64,000 nt of DNA from Cephalotus follicularis (GCA_001972305.1 BDDD01002101.1:172246-236245); one strand, 5' to 3'. Numbered from the stretch's first letter, positions 34,861 to 47,987 are shown. The notes: a model not told the origin generated them from the letters alone. Translations and numbers: made by a program.

Positions 34861-36651
34861 TTTTTAGATAGGGTGACCCGAGAAGCCATTGGATTGGCTT
34901 TTGTACTTGGACCTATCTTTGTATAGATATACAGTCTTATTCTATTTATATGACATGTGCTATTTGTTTATATTGTTTATTGCACAATCACATATGTTTT
35001 ATCTCATAATTGAAGTAGTATACATTACCTACTTACATGTGTGATGCCCAGACATAAGGTTGGATGCCAAGCACGGGGGCAGTGAGATTGGCTACCTTAT
35101 CCCTTGTGTCAAATTAGTTCCAAGTCATAGGTTTACTTTGTGGGAATTAGTGAACCGGATAGACTTGCGCGCATGTTGCCTACCCCCGAGGAGGGGAGGA
35201 TGGGAACTCTCACTACCATCTATAGGGAACATTAGGGCAAGTGCGGGGTGCGTGCTTGGAGTGTGTTCACTGAACATGACCTAACTAGGAAACACTATTT
35301 GCATAGTCGCTATTCTCATGTCATTTGTGATTCCTATATGTTGCGGTTGTGTATAGGTTTTGGACACATAGTGGGTTCGTGTAGAACTTGCTTGACCCTC
35401 AGACTTGAGCAATTGCTCTATGTTGTATAGGGACTGTCTTGCTTTGATCTCCACCATACTCAGTCCTCCCGCAGGGTTGACAATCAAGTGGTCTTTGGGA
35501 TTGATGGAATCTATATTGAATGTAGGAGAATGGGCAATATAGGATCGTCACACCTGAGCGAAGGTGATCAGCTATAATTGGTTTGATTATACTTCAGACT
35601 ATTGAAATCCTTGGCCAAGGTTGATGTGGACTGGAAATTGGATTTCTGAAGAGTCTGATGTCAGTCTTAGTAATGATCAGATATATTAGTTACTGAGGTA
35701 CAACAAGGGTTGACACGTATCCTTACCCTAGACCTCAGTCGGGGCCAAGTATGACGAGGGATTGAAGTACATGCTAACCGACGACAAGAAAAAGTTGCGT
35801 GTTATGGTAGTGGGCGATAAATCAGTGAGGAAATTAATTAGATTAATTTCTCACATGGATAATATTGGATATTAGTCCAAGAGAATTTAAATATGTCTAA
35901 GACTATTTAGACTGGCTAAACCAAACCTTGGGGGCATTTCAGTAATTTATTGACACTACCGATAATAACCGGGATTTTTGGATCCCTACCCAATAATGGT
36001 ATCTCAAACATGTTCGACATATTAGTCTTGGTGATATTTATGGAATCATATATTGATTAGTGGATTATGTGACACTATCTTACTAACTAATATATAAAGG
36101 GATGGCTTAACTTATTACAAGACACAACACTCTCATATCTTAGAGAAAAAGGAGAGAGAGGCCAGCCATCAAGAGAAAGAAAGAGAGAGAAGACAAAAAC
36201 CTAGGGTTTGTAAATTTCTTCTCCATCCTCAAGCTTAAAGCTTGATTCTTTCTCTTCCCTTTTTTGATTTTTTTTTCAGCAAGACCTAGTAAGCTATCGA
36301 TGGTGGATCAATATTGACTTTCTCTTGTCAACTTTGATTTACCCTTTAGCAAATAAGCTAGGGTTGTCAAGCTCTCATGTAACGAGCTTCCTTTGAGATG
36401 AGCATTGTCTTGGGAGTGCTTAAATGGCATGATTGAAGCTTGACCTAGTTGTTAAAAACCTAGGGTTTCTATTTGTGTGGGATGGTCAAAACTTGAGAGA
36501 GAAAAACAAAGGGGTTTTGCAAGCTACTTGTTGGAGGTGGAACTTGGATAAAGGAATCTCCTACAAGCTTGTAGCGGTAAAGAGAAGGTGTCGCCATTTC
36601 GGTATAACTCCTAAACTGTCTCTTTGTTGTTTTGTTATACACAGTAGCATG
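34861..36651 (+). repeat. G: copia LTR, plus strand, 3' end absent
   Basis: Starts TTTTAGATAGGGTGACCCG, the counterpart of the N start at 60455, and is collinear with N and I through the GTTGGATGCC...GAACCGGATAGACTTGCGCG block, the CACACCTGAGCG block and a TATA-like box at 36091. Similarity to N continues to the AAGCTTGTAGCGG region (~36570), then F' begins. No internal region adjoins it. An older, diverged copy. Confidence 0.8.
36091..36098 (+). promoter_or_regulatory. TATA-like box in G
   Basis: AATATATAAAGGG, about 1230 bp into the LTR, followed about 30 bp later by ACAAGACACAACAC, a plausible start region. Confidence 0.5.
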
Positions 36652-37023
36652 CTGTTATATTGAGGGTGTCCCTGCAAGCCACGAGGTGGCTGATTGTATT
36701 TTGTACATCACTCTTTATAAATACAATCCATTTTCCATTTATGTTACAATGTGCAATTTCCAAGATTTATGGCAAGCCATATGTATGTTATCCCAAATTT
36801 TCATTGAATCAGTTTAATTTTATATTATCTGAATACACATATGGCGCCCTGTCGCTCAAGGGTTGAATTTTGTGCCAGGGAGGCTATGAGAACGATAACC
36901 TTACTCCCTTTTGAAGAAATGTTTCAAATCGTAGGTTCAATTTCTTAGGGCAATTGTTGAACCGGATAGACTTGTCAAGTTATGTTTTCTCCCAGGTTCA
37001 GTGGAGGGCGGATTATCTCATTA
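36652..37023 (+). repeat. F': start of an F-family copia LTR
   Basis: TGTTATATTGAGGGTGTCCC onward aligns with the reverse complement of F's LTR (15600-15984), including CTGAATACACATATGGCGCC and GGCGGATTATCTCATT. Cut at 37023 by gypsy LTR piece J. Confidence 0.75.
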
Positions 37024-37545
37024 TGTCGCACCCCGTTTCTTTTTTAACACAAGATTAATCCAATTAATCAAGTATTTACCAATTTACTTTATTTCTTAAC
37101 TTTTGTGGAATCATTAAATAATACTAGATCATCCAAATAGTATACACATGCAACCCATACTACATGCTTAAACTTATACAAAATCAACGTTATATGTTGC
37201 ATATTGATAATGTAATTATAACAGGGGTACGACTTAATTACAAATTACAACCTTAAATAAAATCCTTCAACAAGCTTCTGCAGTACGTCCAAATCTTCTC
37301 GTCAATATGAAATTGTAGGCATTAGCTTTTTGTCTACACGACTAAGTAGGAAATATGCATAAAAATGAATATATAGATGTAATCATGCATGACAGTGTAT
37401 ATTTCAATAAAGTATATATATAAATCAATATATATAAGAAACCATGCCAAGTGGCTACAATCAATCAGATATCAAGAATACCACAAAGGGTACAAACAGT
37501 ATAGTTGTCCGAAGACCAGCAGGGGTCACACGTTGCCACCTCCTG
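37024..37545 (-). repeat. J: fragment of a Tekay-like LTR, minus strand
   Basis: Plus-strand TGTCGCACCCCG matches the ends of B, C, K and L. The piece continues collinearly with B through GCATTAGC, TGCATAAA and GCCACCTCCTG, then joins copia LTR I directly. A partial LTR. Confidence 0.7.
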
Positions 37546-38249
37546 ATGGGAACGATAATCCATCCCATAGAGGTGAATCCGGACAATGGTGCTTAAAGGA
37601 CCAAACAAAAATTTTCTGGTTTATAAAACAAGGGAAGCATATCCTTTAAACACCAAGTAACAAGTCCAATTCATGGAAACCACAAGCTAAGGAACACCGC
37701 ATCATTCCATAATTGAATTGGTATCACCTATACATGCAAAGGTGATACACCTACATGGAGACATAGAGAGGGACAAGGAGTTCATACCGTATGGTGATGG
37801 CTCATTCGTCTTTGCCGGTTCAAGCTTGAGTAGACTCCCCACAAGCTTTGAGTTCCTCCAAGTCACCAAGTTCCAAATGCCAGCAACTAGTGTTAGACAA
37901 ACAGTACCTTTGTTTTCACTCCCTCTCTCACTATGCTCATAAAAACAAGATTGGGATTGACAAGTGTTATCAATAGCAATCCATCCTAGGTCAGCTTCAA
38001 ACTTGGTGAATTAATCAGAGAAGAGATAAGCTTAGTCTTTCTCGTTTTGCCTCTTGTGACTCACAATTGCAAACCCCATCTCGCTTTGCCAACTGATTTC
38101 TCTCTTGTTTTTACACGCCACTAGACCCGCTTCTAGCGCCCCCACAACACCCAGTCTTGCATGTTTTAGATCATGGTGTTTCCTCAAAGGAAAACACTAC
38201 CCCATGATCCCAAAATGTACTCCCCATTATGCTCATACGGGAGAAAAAC
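37546..38249 (-). repeat. I copia LTR, distal part
   Basis: Minus strand; collinear with N around GAGCCATCACC...GAACTCCTTGTC. It continues at 40912 on the other side of solo LTR H. The LTR's last bases are not recognisable next to J. Confidence 0.75.
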
Positions 38250-38392
38250 TGTAATATCCCAGTTCGTTGCGTATGCGTTTATCTGTTTGTGGTGTCGATA
38301 TGTTGGAGTTTGTCATTTTTTGTATGTTTATCCGTTGGACCGTTTGATTTTGTTTTTGACAATTTTGTTGTTTTTCTATTTCTGGGCGTTAG

Positions 38393-38545
38393 GCATTGAC
38401 GTTTGTCGTGGGAGTCGACACCATGGTACATTTATTCATCTTTGTTCTTCCAGTGGTGTAAAGCGTTGACGCTTTAACCATGAACGTCGATGCTTTCCTT
38501 TGAACAGAGTTAGGCGTTAACGCCTTGTTATAACGTTGACACTTT
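38393..38545 (+). repeat. GTCGAC palindrome cluster 1, H
   Basis: GGCATTGACGTT, GGAGTCGACACC, AGCGTTGACGCTT, GAACGTCGATGCTT, GGCGTTAACGCC, AACGTTGACACTT. The flanks are of the AAGCG..CGCTT type shared with I and K. Confidence 0.8.
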
Positions 38546-39049
38546 AAACCCATCTTCCTTATCTGAATGTGGTCGGTGGGTCTGATTATCTTGTTTCCTT
38601 TTGTGTCAACCGTGTTATCTGCATATAAGGTAAGCTTTGATTCTGGTTTCCTTTTGTGTTGAACCGTGTCATCTCCCTATGGTAAGTTTTAAACTCACAC
38701 GTTTTACCATCAAACATCTGCAATTTCAAATTGTTTTAAAGACCTTGCTACTGCATTCTTTCAACCAGCCGCACCCAACCTTCTCTTCGTCCTTTTCAAT
38801 ATATTTTTGCATCATCTAAAGGTATGTAATGATTCTAAATTTTGATTTCCGTTGCTTAGCACTGTTTTACGAATGTTAGATTTCTGAAAGCTTCACTGTC
38901 ATCTATGAAATCCATTTTTGATCATGTAATATCAAGACTCATGTTTTGAAAACTTATCCATTGTTGTTTTATAACTTACACTCAGGAAAAAGGGATTTTG
39001 ATTCATGTTTGCAACTAGTTTTATTGAAGCGTTTTCATGTTTCCAATCT

Positions 39050-39385
39050 TACACGTTGACGTCTTTGCTTTGAACGTCAACGTCTGTGTGCATAAAATTG
39101 TTTTATTATTCCTGTTTATATTTTGAATGTCGTTTTTATGTTTTTTAACCCAAGGCGTCAACACCTTCGTTTTGAGCGTCGACATCTGTGCATAAAAAGG
39201 CGATTTTATTGTTTTGTTCACTTTAAGCCGTCGACTGTTATGGTTTCCTGTCGACGTGTTGATCATAAGCGTCAACGCTTGTGCATGTCATGAACTGTCA
39301 TGTTTTCCTCGATGCTTAGTCATGATTTTTGTCAACGCTTATGTTGTAAACGTCGACGCTTATGTCGTAAACGTCGACGCTTATC
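39050..39385 (+). repeat. GTCGAC palindrome cluster 2, H
   Basis: ACACGTTGACGTC, GAACGTCAACGTC, GGCGTCAACACC, GAGCGTCGACATC, AGCGTCAACGCTT, AAACGTCGACGCTT twice. Downstream of cluster 1 by about 500 bp. Confidence 0.8.
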
Positions 39386-40911
39386 CTCTCGGAAATTGTA
39401 GTATGTGTTTGATAGTTTGTAACACGGTTTGGTTTGTCTGATTAGGGTTCCAAAACACCTGTGGTGAAGATTAGGGTGATTCAGTGTGTGTTTTTTATTC
39501 ATTCTTGGATTGTTTAAGTTTGAGCGGCCAAGGTACGGATACTTTCGTTTTTGGCTATCTTCATCTGATTTTATTGAAATGAATTAAGTTTTGCGTTTAT
39601 TGAATAAAGTACGAATTCTTCGTTTTTCGATTATCTTTCTTTGGTTTTTTTGGAATAAATTTAGTCTTGTTTTTATGAATAAGTACGGATTCTTCATTCT
39701 TGGATTTCTCCTTCAGTTTTACTGAAATAAAATTAGCTTTACTTTATGAATATAGTATGAATAGTTTCACTCTTGAGTATTCCTCTGATTTTACTGAAAT
39801 GAATTTCATTTTTACGTTTATGAACAAAATATGCCCGTTATTCATTATTATTCCTTTTAAATGTGTTACAAGATCATAATGAGTTGATTTTTGGTTATGA
39901 AAGCATGTTGACTTTTAACTATGCAATTATGAATTTACTGATTATTATCGTTTGATAACGATTTCGGATTTGCTCGGAAAAAACTGTATATATGTGTATA
40001 TGTTTTGAATTGGTTTTGGAGTAAATCAATATTTGAAATGATTTTTTTGATAAAGCCATTCTTTTGAAATTGTTGCTACTGAGAATATAACCACCTATGG
40101 GGGTACCATAGGCATGTCGCAGACCTGGCACAGGGACATGATACCATCCGGAGCGGTGTGATCAACGACGTCTCTCACCATTTTTGATATCCTATGAATA
40201 GGATTTGGATCCCATTTCTGATAGAGGCGTATCGGTCGGCCCTAGGATAAATATGTTCTGTTCGGATTCAGATATGGGAATTGATTGTGTAGTGTCGTAC
40301 ACATCGTTCCGTCGGGCATATGGATTCTACAGGATCCCTTGCATATATATATATGTATTTAAACTGTATTGCATATCTCAGTATGAACCACCGTTATGAA
40401 AAGTTTTGGAAACTGATATGAAAGAAACCGTATATCTACCTTATGAAAGTTTGTGAACATATATATATATTTGCATAAATTCGACTTTCAATAATGAATT
40501 GTTATGTTTTCGTAAAAGATTTGTACTGTTTTGTTTCGTAAACAGTTTTATTATTCTATATTCGTACTGAGGTTTGCTCAGCCGCATTTTTGTTTTCCAT
40601 GCGGCAGGTTATCAGGGACATCCGGGGCAAGTGTGATGAGAGAAACACTTTTGGCTCGAGGATTTCTTAGAAGTTGAATTCTTTTCTTTTAGTAATGTTG
40701 TGGTCATGTGTGGACCTTCAGAGATTTTTGAGACTTAAGCTTAGTTCTAAATTTCAATATTATTTAAGGTTTTAAGTTTATCGTAGTGTTTCGGATTTAT
40801 GGCTTGATAGTTTATCTTAATTTGATGATTTGAATAAAGATTTATCGGTTTTGACATGATTCTGTAAGTTAGTTTTGTGTGACATCCCGATTCTGAATCG
40901 GGGGTGTTACA

Positions 40912-42408
40912 AAAACGTTGGGAGTGGGAGAGAGAAAACGTGCGCATTTCATGTGTCCGGTTAGGGTACCCATGATACGCTCTAAGTGTCAACGCTTTCT
41001 GCAAAGGCGTGGATGCTTTGACATAGTTTGGCGTTAACGCTTTCTCCAAGAGGCGTTGACGCTTAGGCATGGTTAAGTGTTGACGCTTTCTCCAAAAGCG
41101 TCGACGCTTAAACAAGGTTGGCACATACATATGTCAATAATGAGTCCAACTCATTCTTTGTATGACACATGTTTACTTCTCAAAGAAGTTAACCACAACA
41201 TCATATAAATAGGTCCTACCTATTCAAGTGATGCTGCATATCCCCTCCGAATATTGATTAAGTAGGATCAAACAAATGTGTCTTCACGAATTGCAAAATT
41301 CACCTAACCAATATTTGATTTTATAAATTTTACCAAGACTTAAATATGTCTAACATATTTATGAAGAAATCATTATCGGACAGGGATCCTATAAAATCTC
41401 GGTTAGAATTGGTGGTGTTCATAAATTATCAAAATACCCCTAGGGTTTATTACACACCTCCATAACTCGAGACTTTCTAAGTCATCGGTTCACGTGTACT
41501 ATAATCCCTTGCCATACTTGGCCCCGATTGAGGTCTAAGGTAAGGATACGTGTCAACCTTAGATAATACCTCAATGCCTAAAATATCTAATCATTACTAG
41601 GACCTTTGGTAGATTCTCCGTGAATCTAATTTCCAGTCCACCTCAACCTTGGCCAAGGATTTCATAAGTCCACAGTACAATCAGACCATAATAGGGCCGA
41701 TCACCTTCGCTCAGGTGTGACAATCCCTTATTGCACACTCGCTTATATTCGTACATATTTGATCATACCCAAAGACCATCTGATTGCCAGCCTTGTGCAA
41801 GAACTGGGTAAGGAGGAGATCAAAGCATAACCGTCTCCATACATTATAAAGAAATCGCTCAAGTCTAAGGATCATACGATTTCGAAAAACTCGCTAAGTG
41901 ACTAGCACCTATACACAACCATAACAAGTAGGAGTCACTACTGACATGAGAATAGCGACTATCCAAATAGTGTCTCCTACGCAGGCCCAGTTCAGTGTAT
42001 ACGCTTCCAGAGCGCACCCCGTATTTTCCCTAGTGTTGCAACACAGATGGTAGTGAGAGAATCTATCATCCAATTCCAAAAGCAGGTAACATACGTGCAA
42101 GTCTATCCGGTTCACTAATGCCCACAAAGTGAACCTATGACTTGGAACTAATTCGACATAAGGGATAAGGTAACCAATCTCACTGTCTCCATGCTTGGCA
42201 TCCAAACTTATGTCAGGGCATCACAAGTGTAAGTAGGTTTATATTAACTACTTTGATTATGTGATAAAACACAAGTGATATTGCAATAAATAATATAAAC
42301 AAAATATCACATGTCATATATCTGGAATAAGATTGTTTATATATATATATACAGATAGGTTCAATACAAAAGCCCATCCAATGGCTTGTCGGGTCACCCT
42401 ATCTAACA
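40912..42408 (-). repeat. I copia LTR, proximal part
   Basis: Minus strand, starting TGTTAGATAGGGTGACCCG at 42408 right after the polypurine tract. Carries the CACACCTGAGCGAAGGTG block and one GTCGAC cluster (40984-41108). With the part at 37546-38249 it makes one ~2.2-kb LTR split by H. Confidence 0.85.
40984..41108 (-). repeat. GTCGAC palindrome cluster, I
   Basis: AAGTGTCAACGCTT, GGCGTTAACGCTT, GGCGTTGACGCTT, AAGTGTTGACGCTT and the perfect palindrome AAGCGTCGACGCTT, each pair separated by about 8-10 bp. Confidence 0.85.
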
Positions 42409-43445
42409 ATCTCCCACTTAACCCTCAAGCCATGAACTCCTATAGCCTAGACCTATCGTCCCACAATGATGCTCCAAAGCCTTGTTGCCCATTGCCTTGG
42501 TCAGTGGATCTGCTGTGTTCTCCTCTGAGGAGACCCTCTCAAGTTGAATATCTCCCTTACCAATAATCTCTCAGATCAAATGATAGTGCCACTCGATGTG
42601 TTTGGATCGCTGGTGAGACCGTGGTTCCTTGGCTTGTGCTACAGCCCCATTATTGTCACAGTATATTACAACCGGACTGCTAATGGAAGGAACAACTCCG
42701 AGTTCAGTAATGAACTTTTGCATCCATACACCCTCCTTGGCGGCATCTGAGGTTGCTATGTACTCGGATTTTGTTGTAGAATATGCTATAGTCCCTTATT
42801 TCGAATTGCGCCAGCTCACAGCTCCTCCATTGAGTGCAAAAACATATCCGGAGACAGATTTTTGATCATCAGGATCACTATCAAAACTGGAGTCTGTATA
42901 GCCCTGCAATCTTAACTCACTATCCTTTCCATAGATCAAGAAGATATCCTGAGTCCTTCTAAGGTACTTCATGATTCCCTTGACCACTTCCCAGTGCTTC
43001 TCACAGGGATCAGACTGAAAACTGCTTGCCATTCCAAAGGTTTGCGCGACATCAGGCCTAGTACATAACATGGCATACATGATCAACCCTACTGTCGAAG
43101 CATAAGGTATTCGGCACATGCGTGCTCTCTCTTCAGATATCTGAGGAGACATCTTTCGAGAAAGATGAATTCCTTCACCTATTGGTAATAAGTCTCTCTT
43201 AGAATTCTCCATGCTAAACCTTTTCAGCACCTTGCGGATGTACTGGCATTGGGAAAGCTTAAGCAACCTATTGGATCTATGCCTGAAGATCCTAATACCC
43301 AGTATATAGGTGGCTTCTCCCAAATCTTTCATGGAAAAGTTCTTAGTCAGCCATATCTTTGTAGAGTGCAACATCCCTACATCATTCCCAATGAGTAAGA
43401 TGTCATCTACATATAGCATTAAGAAAGTGATATTAGGTCCCTCTT
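42409..43445 (-). pseudogene. I copia pol, 3' part (RT-RNase H)
   Basis: Minus strand. RT end with the YVDDILLIGND active-site block (~43390) and SMKDLGEATYILGIRI, then copia RNase H through GYTDSSFDSDPDD, CDNNGAVAQAKEPRS and TADPLTKAMG. The order RT then RNase H at the 3' end next to a polypurine tract (AAGTGGGAGATT at 42409-42420) is diagnostic of Ty1/copia. Lineage uncertain (Ivana- or Tork-like). The 5' part is beyond the K/M/N insertions and not in the window. Broken, with one or two breaks in the visible part. Confidence 0.85.
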
Positions 43446-43493
43446 TGTCACACCCCGTTTCCATAATTAACCTTTAAGGTCATGGCAATCAAC

Positions 43494-43515
43494 ATATATA
43501 TATATATATATATAT
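43494..43515. repeat. (TA)n tract in K LTR
   Basis: Eleven or so TA units near the LTR end. Simple repeat. Confidence 0.9.
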
Positions 43516-44696
43516 TCAACTTATGCAATTTACGATGACAATTTAAAAACTTTTTGAAACAATTAATATCTTGCGGAAGCATTCGAATCATAAGCCAAAT
43601 AAAAATGTAACATGCATCCCATACTACATGTCACCATAAAATACATCATTGTTAACTGCCCTCAAATGGAGCACGGCTAAAACATTCGATACAATATTTC
43701 ATTCAATACAGTAGCCCATACTTAACAATTATCCAAAGGCACAATCCATTACACAATATCCAACTTAAACATTTCTCCAAAGAAAAATACAATTTAAAAC
43801 TCCAAGTCGCTCTCCAAAGCTCAACGGTGATGATCCGCTGCATCAATTTGTAATTTGATACGGTTAGCCAAACCACCGGCTAATTAGAGAAAATATAAAT
43901 ACATTTCGGGGCCAATGATAATGAATGTCATGAAATGAATGCACTGTGATGTAGAACATATATATAACAGTATGTATATATATATATTTACAGTACATGA
44001 GCAACCCTGTCAGGGCTACCTCAGCACAAAACAGAAATCATGTCCTCAAAGGACAAGTCAATCTAATCAGTACTAACGAGCGCATCGCCATCTCATGGCC
44101 CCAACGTCGTACTCTCTGCTTCAGCCCCATCTCCGGTCTACTCGAAGCAGGTCAACAGTACAGGTTACTAGCACAGCAGCTAAGTAATCACAGTGGGTAT
44201 CCCCAGCCATCTCCTGGGCCCAGGGCCAAACCCTGCCACTAGCCATCCATGGCAACCTCCACCACGCAGCTAGTACGGTAACAATCCCAGTCACAGTTGA
44301 ATTCAAGAAATTTATAAAATAAATACTTGATCACATATATTTGTTCAATATATGACAATCCATTTTCAAGTAGTTATAAGTCATAAACACTTGAAATAAT
44401 ACATTTTCATTGTACAGACAATCCTTTAAAACAGTTCGCAATCTTTGGAAACCGTTTTCCCCCAATCCTTCAAAAATATAAAATTGTCAAATATACATTT
44501 TCGTGTAAAATAATGATTTGTTTAAAATCATGTATGCATATTTAAAAGGATAAAACACATTTAGAAATCAATCACATCTCAATCCACAGTTCAATTAACA
44601 GTTCAATATGCAATGCAAACATATGCTCAAATGCATCTAGACTCATTTCGGGGTCAACACACGTCATCTAAGCGAAATTGTTCAAAATAGTAGCTT

Positions 44697-45036
44697 AAGC
44701 ATCAACGTTCAACCTATAGGCGTCGACGCTTATGTCCTCTAAGCGTCGACGCTTCCATCCTTAGCGCCAGTGCTTAATCCAGAACTCTACGCGTCAATAC
44801 TTGCCTTTGGCGTCGACGTTTCAAGGTCAGGATCATTGAGCATCGGTGCTTATCACTTTGGCGTCGACGCTTTGAGGTAGGACCTTAGGTGTCAACGCTA
44901 CATCTCCATCCTTACGCATGTATTCGAACAGGGCATCGACGCTATCTCTAAGCGTCGACATTTATCGTTAAATTAGTACGTGTTCTTCGCATAACGGGTC
45001 AAAGCGTCGACGCTTCCATCGTAAGCGTGGACGTTT
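44697..45036 (-). repeat. GTCGAC palindrome cluster, K (downstream)
   Basis: About ten copies with AAGCGTCGACGCTT-type flanks: GGCGTCGACGCTT, TAAGCGTCGACGCTT, GGCGTCGACGTTT, GGCATCGACGCT. Confidence 0.85.
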
Positions 45037-45257
45037 ACGCAAACCAGAACATCATCTTCCTCGTTTCAACACGATACCAGGGGAATTCAATCAATAGTAC
45101 ATACAGTCCAGTTCAATATTCACTTAGAATACAACATGCATGACAGGTTATCAATTAACAGTAACCGTGGCATCAATTCAACAGTTCACAATCCTTAATT
45201 CATGCATTTCATCGATGAAAAATCACTATTCTTGAACTCAAAATTGCATGTATAAAT

Positions 45258-45300
45258 CCCATACCTTTGATTCCAAGTTAGGAATCGAAAGTCCACCTCT
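45258..45300 (-). other. Conserved LTR hairpin block (K)
   Basis: Minus strand: GAGGTGGACTTTC, stem GATTCC, loop TAACTT, stem GGAATC, then AAAGGTATGGG. A perfect 6-bp stem, different in sequence from B's but the same loop. Confidence 0.7.
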
Positions 45301-45792
45301 TTAAGTCCGAACAACAGCTTCTCCAAGCTTCCCAGGTCTGACACAGTAGCTCCAAGTTCGAGCTCCCAACCAGGTTCAACTCTAACTCCCAAGCTTCAAG
45401 CTTCAACCAGGTTCAATAATGGAGGAAATGTCCTCTCCTTTCTCTCTCTAGTTTTCTCTAGTTTCTTTGTTTCTATCTATGTTTCTCTCTAATTCCTTCT
45501 CTCGTTGCTGAGCTGAAGAGAAGAGAGTTTTATGGCTCTCTTTCCAGTTCACATGCATGACCAAGCTTCCTCTTTCTTCCCACCTAGTTGCATGGCGCAC
45601 CAGGTGGCCTTCTCTTCCTTTAGCTGCTGTTGCATGCACACACCTGGCATGTTCTTTCTTTCATTTCAGTCATGGCAGGTCAGGGAATCATGGTGCATGT
45701 ACAACACGTCTCAATTGGGATGCTAAGGCACCTGAAAAGTGGCTTTTACCTGCCCCTTTACATATGTTTCTATCAGTGTTTAAACGTGTCTG

Positions 45793-45960
45793 AGATTCGA
45801 AAATAAGCGTCTATGCTTACCTATAGCGTTAACGCTTATATTGCTTTTACTCATTTGCATTGACGCTATCACTTGGCATCGACGCTTTGCGTGCATGAGT
45901 TCTACGTGTGCAATTGTGTTCCTTGGCGTCGACGCTATGATGTTAGGCGTCGACGCTCGA
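45793..45960 (-). repeat. GTCGAC palindrome cluster, K (upstream)
   Basis: AAGCGTCTATGCTT, AGCGTTAACGCTT, GGCATCGACGCTT, GGCGTCGACGCT and GGCGTCGACGCTC near the LTR start. Confidence 0.8.
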
Positions 45961-46118
45961 GGCCATTTCCAGCCTTTTAATTCAACATACATTCCTCATA
46001 ACATTTTACTCAAATCTGCAACATTATTAGTTTGGGTAATTCATCATTTCTCATTAATTCAGGATAAATTACATCGGAAATTACAATAATATACTGTATG
46101 AAATTTTCGGGCATTACA

Positions 46119-46830
46119 TCCACCCCTCCTTCAAAGAAATTTGCCCTCGAATTTTATCCATTACTAAAACAAATGAGGGTAACGCTCTCGGATGTCATCT
46201 TCCCGTTCCCATGTCGCCTCGTCAGGACGATGAAACTGCCATTGAACCTTCACCATAGAATTGGTTCAGTTCCTCAATACTTGCGTCTTCCAATCCATAA
46301 TTCTCGCAGGTAGTTCTTCGCAAGACAAGTCATCCCGCACAGAAACTGAGTCATAATCCAAGACATGTGATGGATCTTGGATATAACCTCGCAACATTGA
46401 TACATGGAAGACATCATGTACATTCGATAATGCAGGTGGTAAAGCGAGCTGATAAGCTACCTCCCCAACTCTTTCCATAATCTCAAAGGGTCCAATGTAG
46501 CGTGGAGCTAATTTGCCATTCTTCCCAAATTTTTGCTTCCAAGGAGAAACCTTCAAAAATACATGACCTCCAACATCAAAAGTTAAGGGTCTCCTCTTCA
46601 CACTGTCGACATAGCTCTTCTGTCGACTTTGAGCTACAAGCAATTTCTCCTCGATAACCTTGACTTTCTCAGAAGTCTTCTCAACCAGATCCGACCCAAG
46701 CATCGGTCGCTAGCCAACCTCATCCCAAAAGAAAGGCGATCTACATTTTCGTCCGTAAAGAGCTTCGTACAGAGCCATACCAATGCTTCAATGATAGCTA
46801 TTATTGTACGAAAACTCAACCAAGGGAATA
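46119..46830 (-). pseudogene. K integrase C-terminus and chromodomain
   Basis: Minus strand, next to a polypurine tract (TCCACCCCTCCTTC on plus). It encodes the [38 protein letters not shown] and [19 protein letters not shown] blocks characteristic of the Tekay integrase C-terminus, followed by a chromodomain-like end. It stops where solo LTR L inserts; the upstream integrase resumes at 49338. Fossil, broken. Confidence 0.85.
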
Positions 46831-47987
46831 TGTCACGCCCCTGTTTTTCCAAGTGGAGAACATTAAAGGGTTAAGGCAATCAACACAACATAAATCAGCT
46901 TATGCGATAAAACGTAGAAGCAAAAACCTTCAATTACGGAAGCAATAACATGAAGTAAGCTGAATTTAAATATGTATTACGCATCCCATTCTACGTGATA
47001 CCCACAAGTTTATATAAAACCCAATAACATTGCCGATCGCCCATAAACGGAGCGTGATAATACAATACGAATAAATGAAACCCCAGTTACAAAATCCAGT
47101 TACATAGTCATTGTTCAGTAATCCAGTACATAAAATAAGAGAAACAACTTAGTCTTCTCTTTAAGTCTCCTTGCGTGCTCCATATCAAACCCACTCCATC
47201 AATCTGTTACAGTAGGGGGCTAGCCTTTGTCCTCACTCGGCTAAGTAGAAAAGCTCATGTATACAGTTCAAGGTCAAAGGTAATGCGTATCATGAATGAA
47301 TGCATGGCGATGCAGTATGACATGTAATTTTCACAGTAATCATATCTCCGTATGTACATATAAAAATATATGCATGTTCACAGTACAAGTATAACCTTAT
47401 GAGGTTATATCAACACAGGTAGTAAGTGTGTCCCCAAAAGGAACCAGACAAGCAGGTCGTCATAACCGTCGCCACCTCCTGGCCCCAATGTCATGCACTC
47501 TTACCCCATCCCCGTTTGCGAACGGTTTGGAGCAAGTCCTCCGTATGTTGCTTAGCACGGCGGCTAAACCAACAGCAGGTTACTAGCACAGCGGCTAAGT
47601 AATCAACAGTTTACAAGCACAATACAATACAAGTCAAGCAACAAAATATGATTACTTGATCAGAATATATTTGTTAAAAATATATTACTCCATTATCAGG
47701 TTGATATAAGTTATAATACTTGAAACAATACATTTCTCCGTCTTTGGGAATACTCCCCCAGTCATTTGAAAATATAAGTTTATATTTGTCAAATAAACAT
47801 TTTCTTACCCAAAATGATTATAATAATCATGCAAGTTTTCCAAGATGGTTAATACATTCAGTAATCAACCACAATCAATTTACAGTACAGTAGCAGTTCA
47901 AATGCAGGGCAAACATATGCTCAGAATGCACCTAGGGTTGTTGGTAATTAACCTAGGCCTATCACCTTCTCTAAAGGTTCAATTTCT

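Larger units (their letters stand above)
38250..40911 (+). mobile_element. H: solo LTR, gypsy-type
   Basis: TGTAATATCCC ... GGGGGTGTTACA, 2662 bp, with the identical duplication AAAAC (38245-38249, 40912-40916), inserted in copia LTR I. It holds two GTCGAC clusters and ends with a near-perfect hairpin CCCGATTC-T-GAATCGGG (40888-40904). No internal region, so a solo LTR. Confidence 0.9.
43446..46118 (-). repeat. K 3' LTR
   Basis: Plus-strand TGTCACACCCC ... CGGGCATTACA, 2673 bp. Contains a TA tract (43494-43515), two GTCGAC clusters and the hairpin block 45258-45300. Confidence 0.92.

Noticed and set aside
35060-35284. Conserved 74-98 residue frame in copia LTRs (also 41909-42205 minus)
   Set aside because: Similarity between G and I is at DNA level. 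In N the corresponding frame is not maintained, so a coding role is unsupported.
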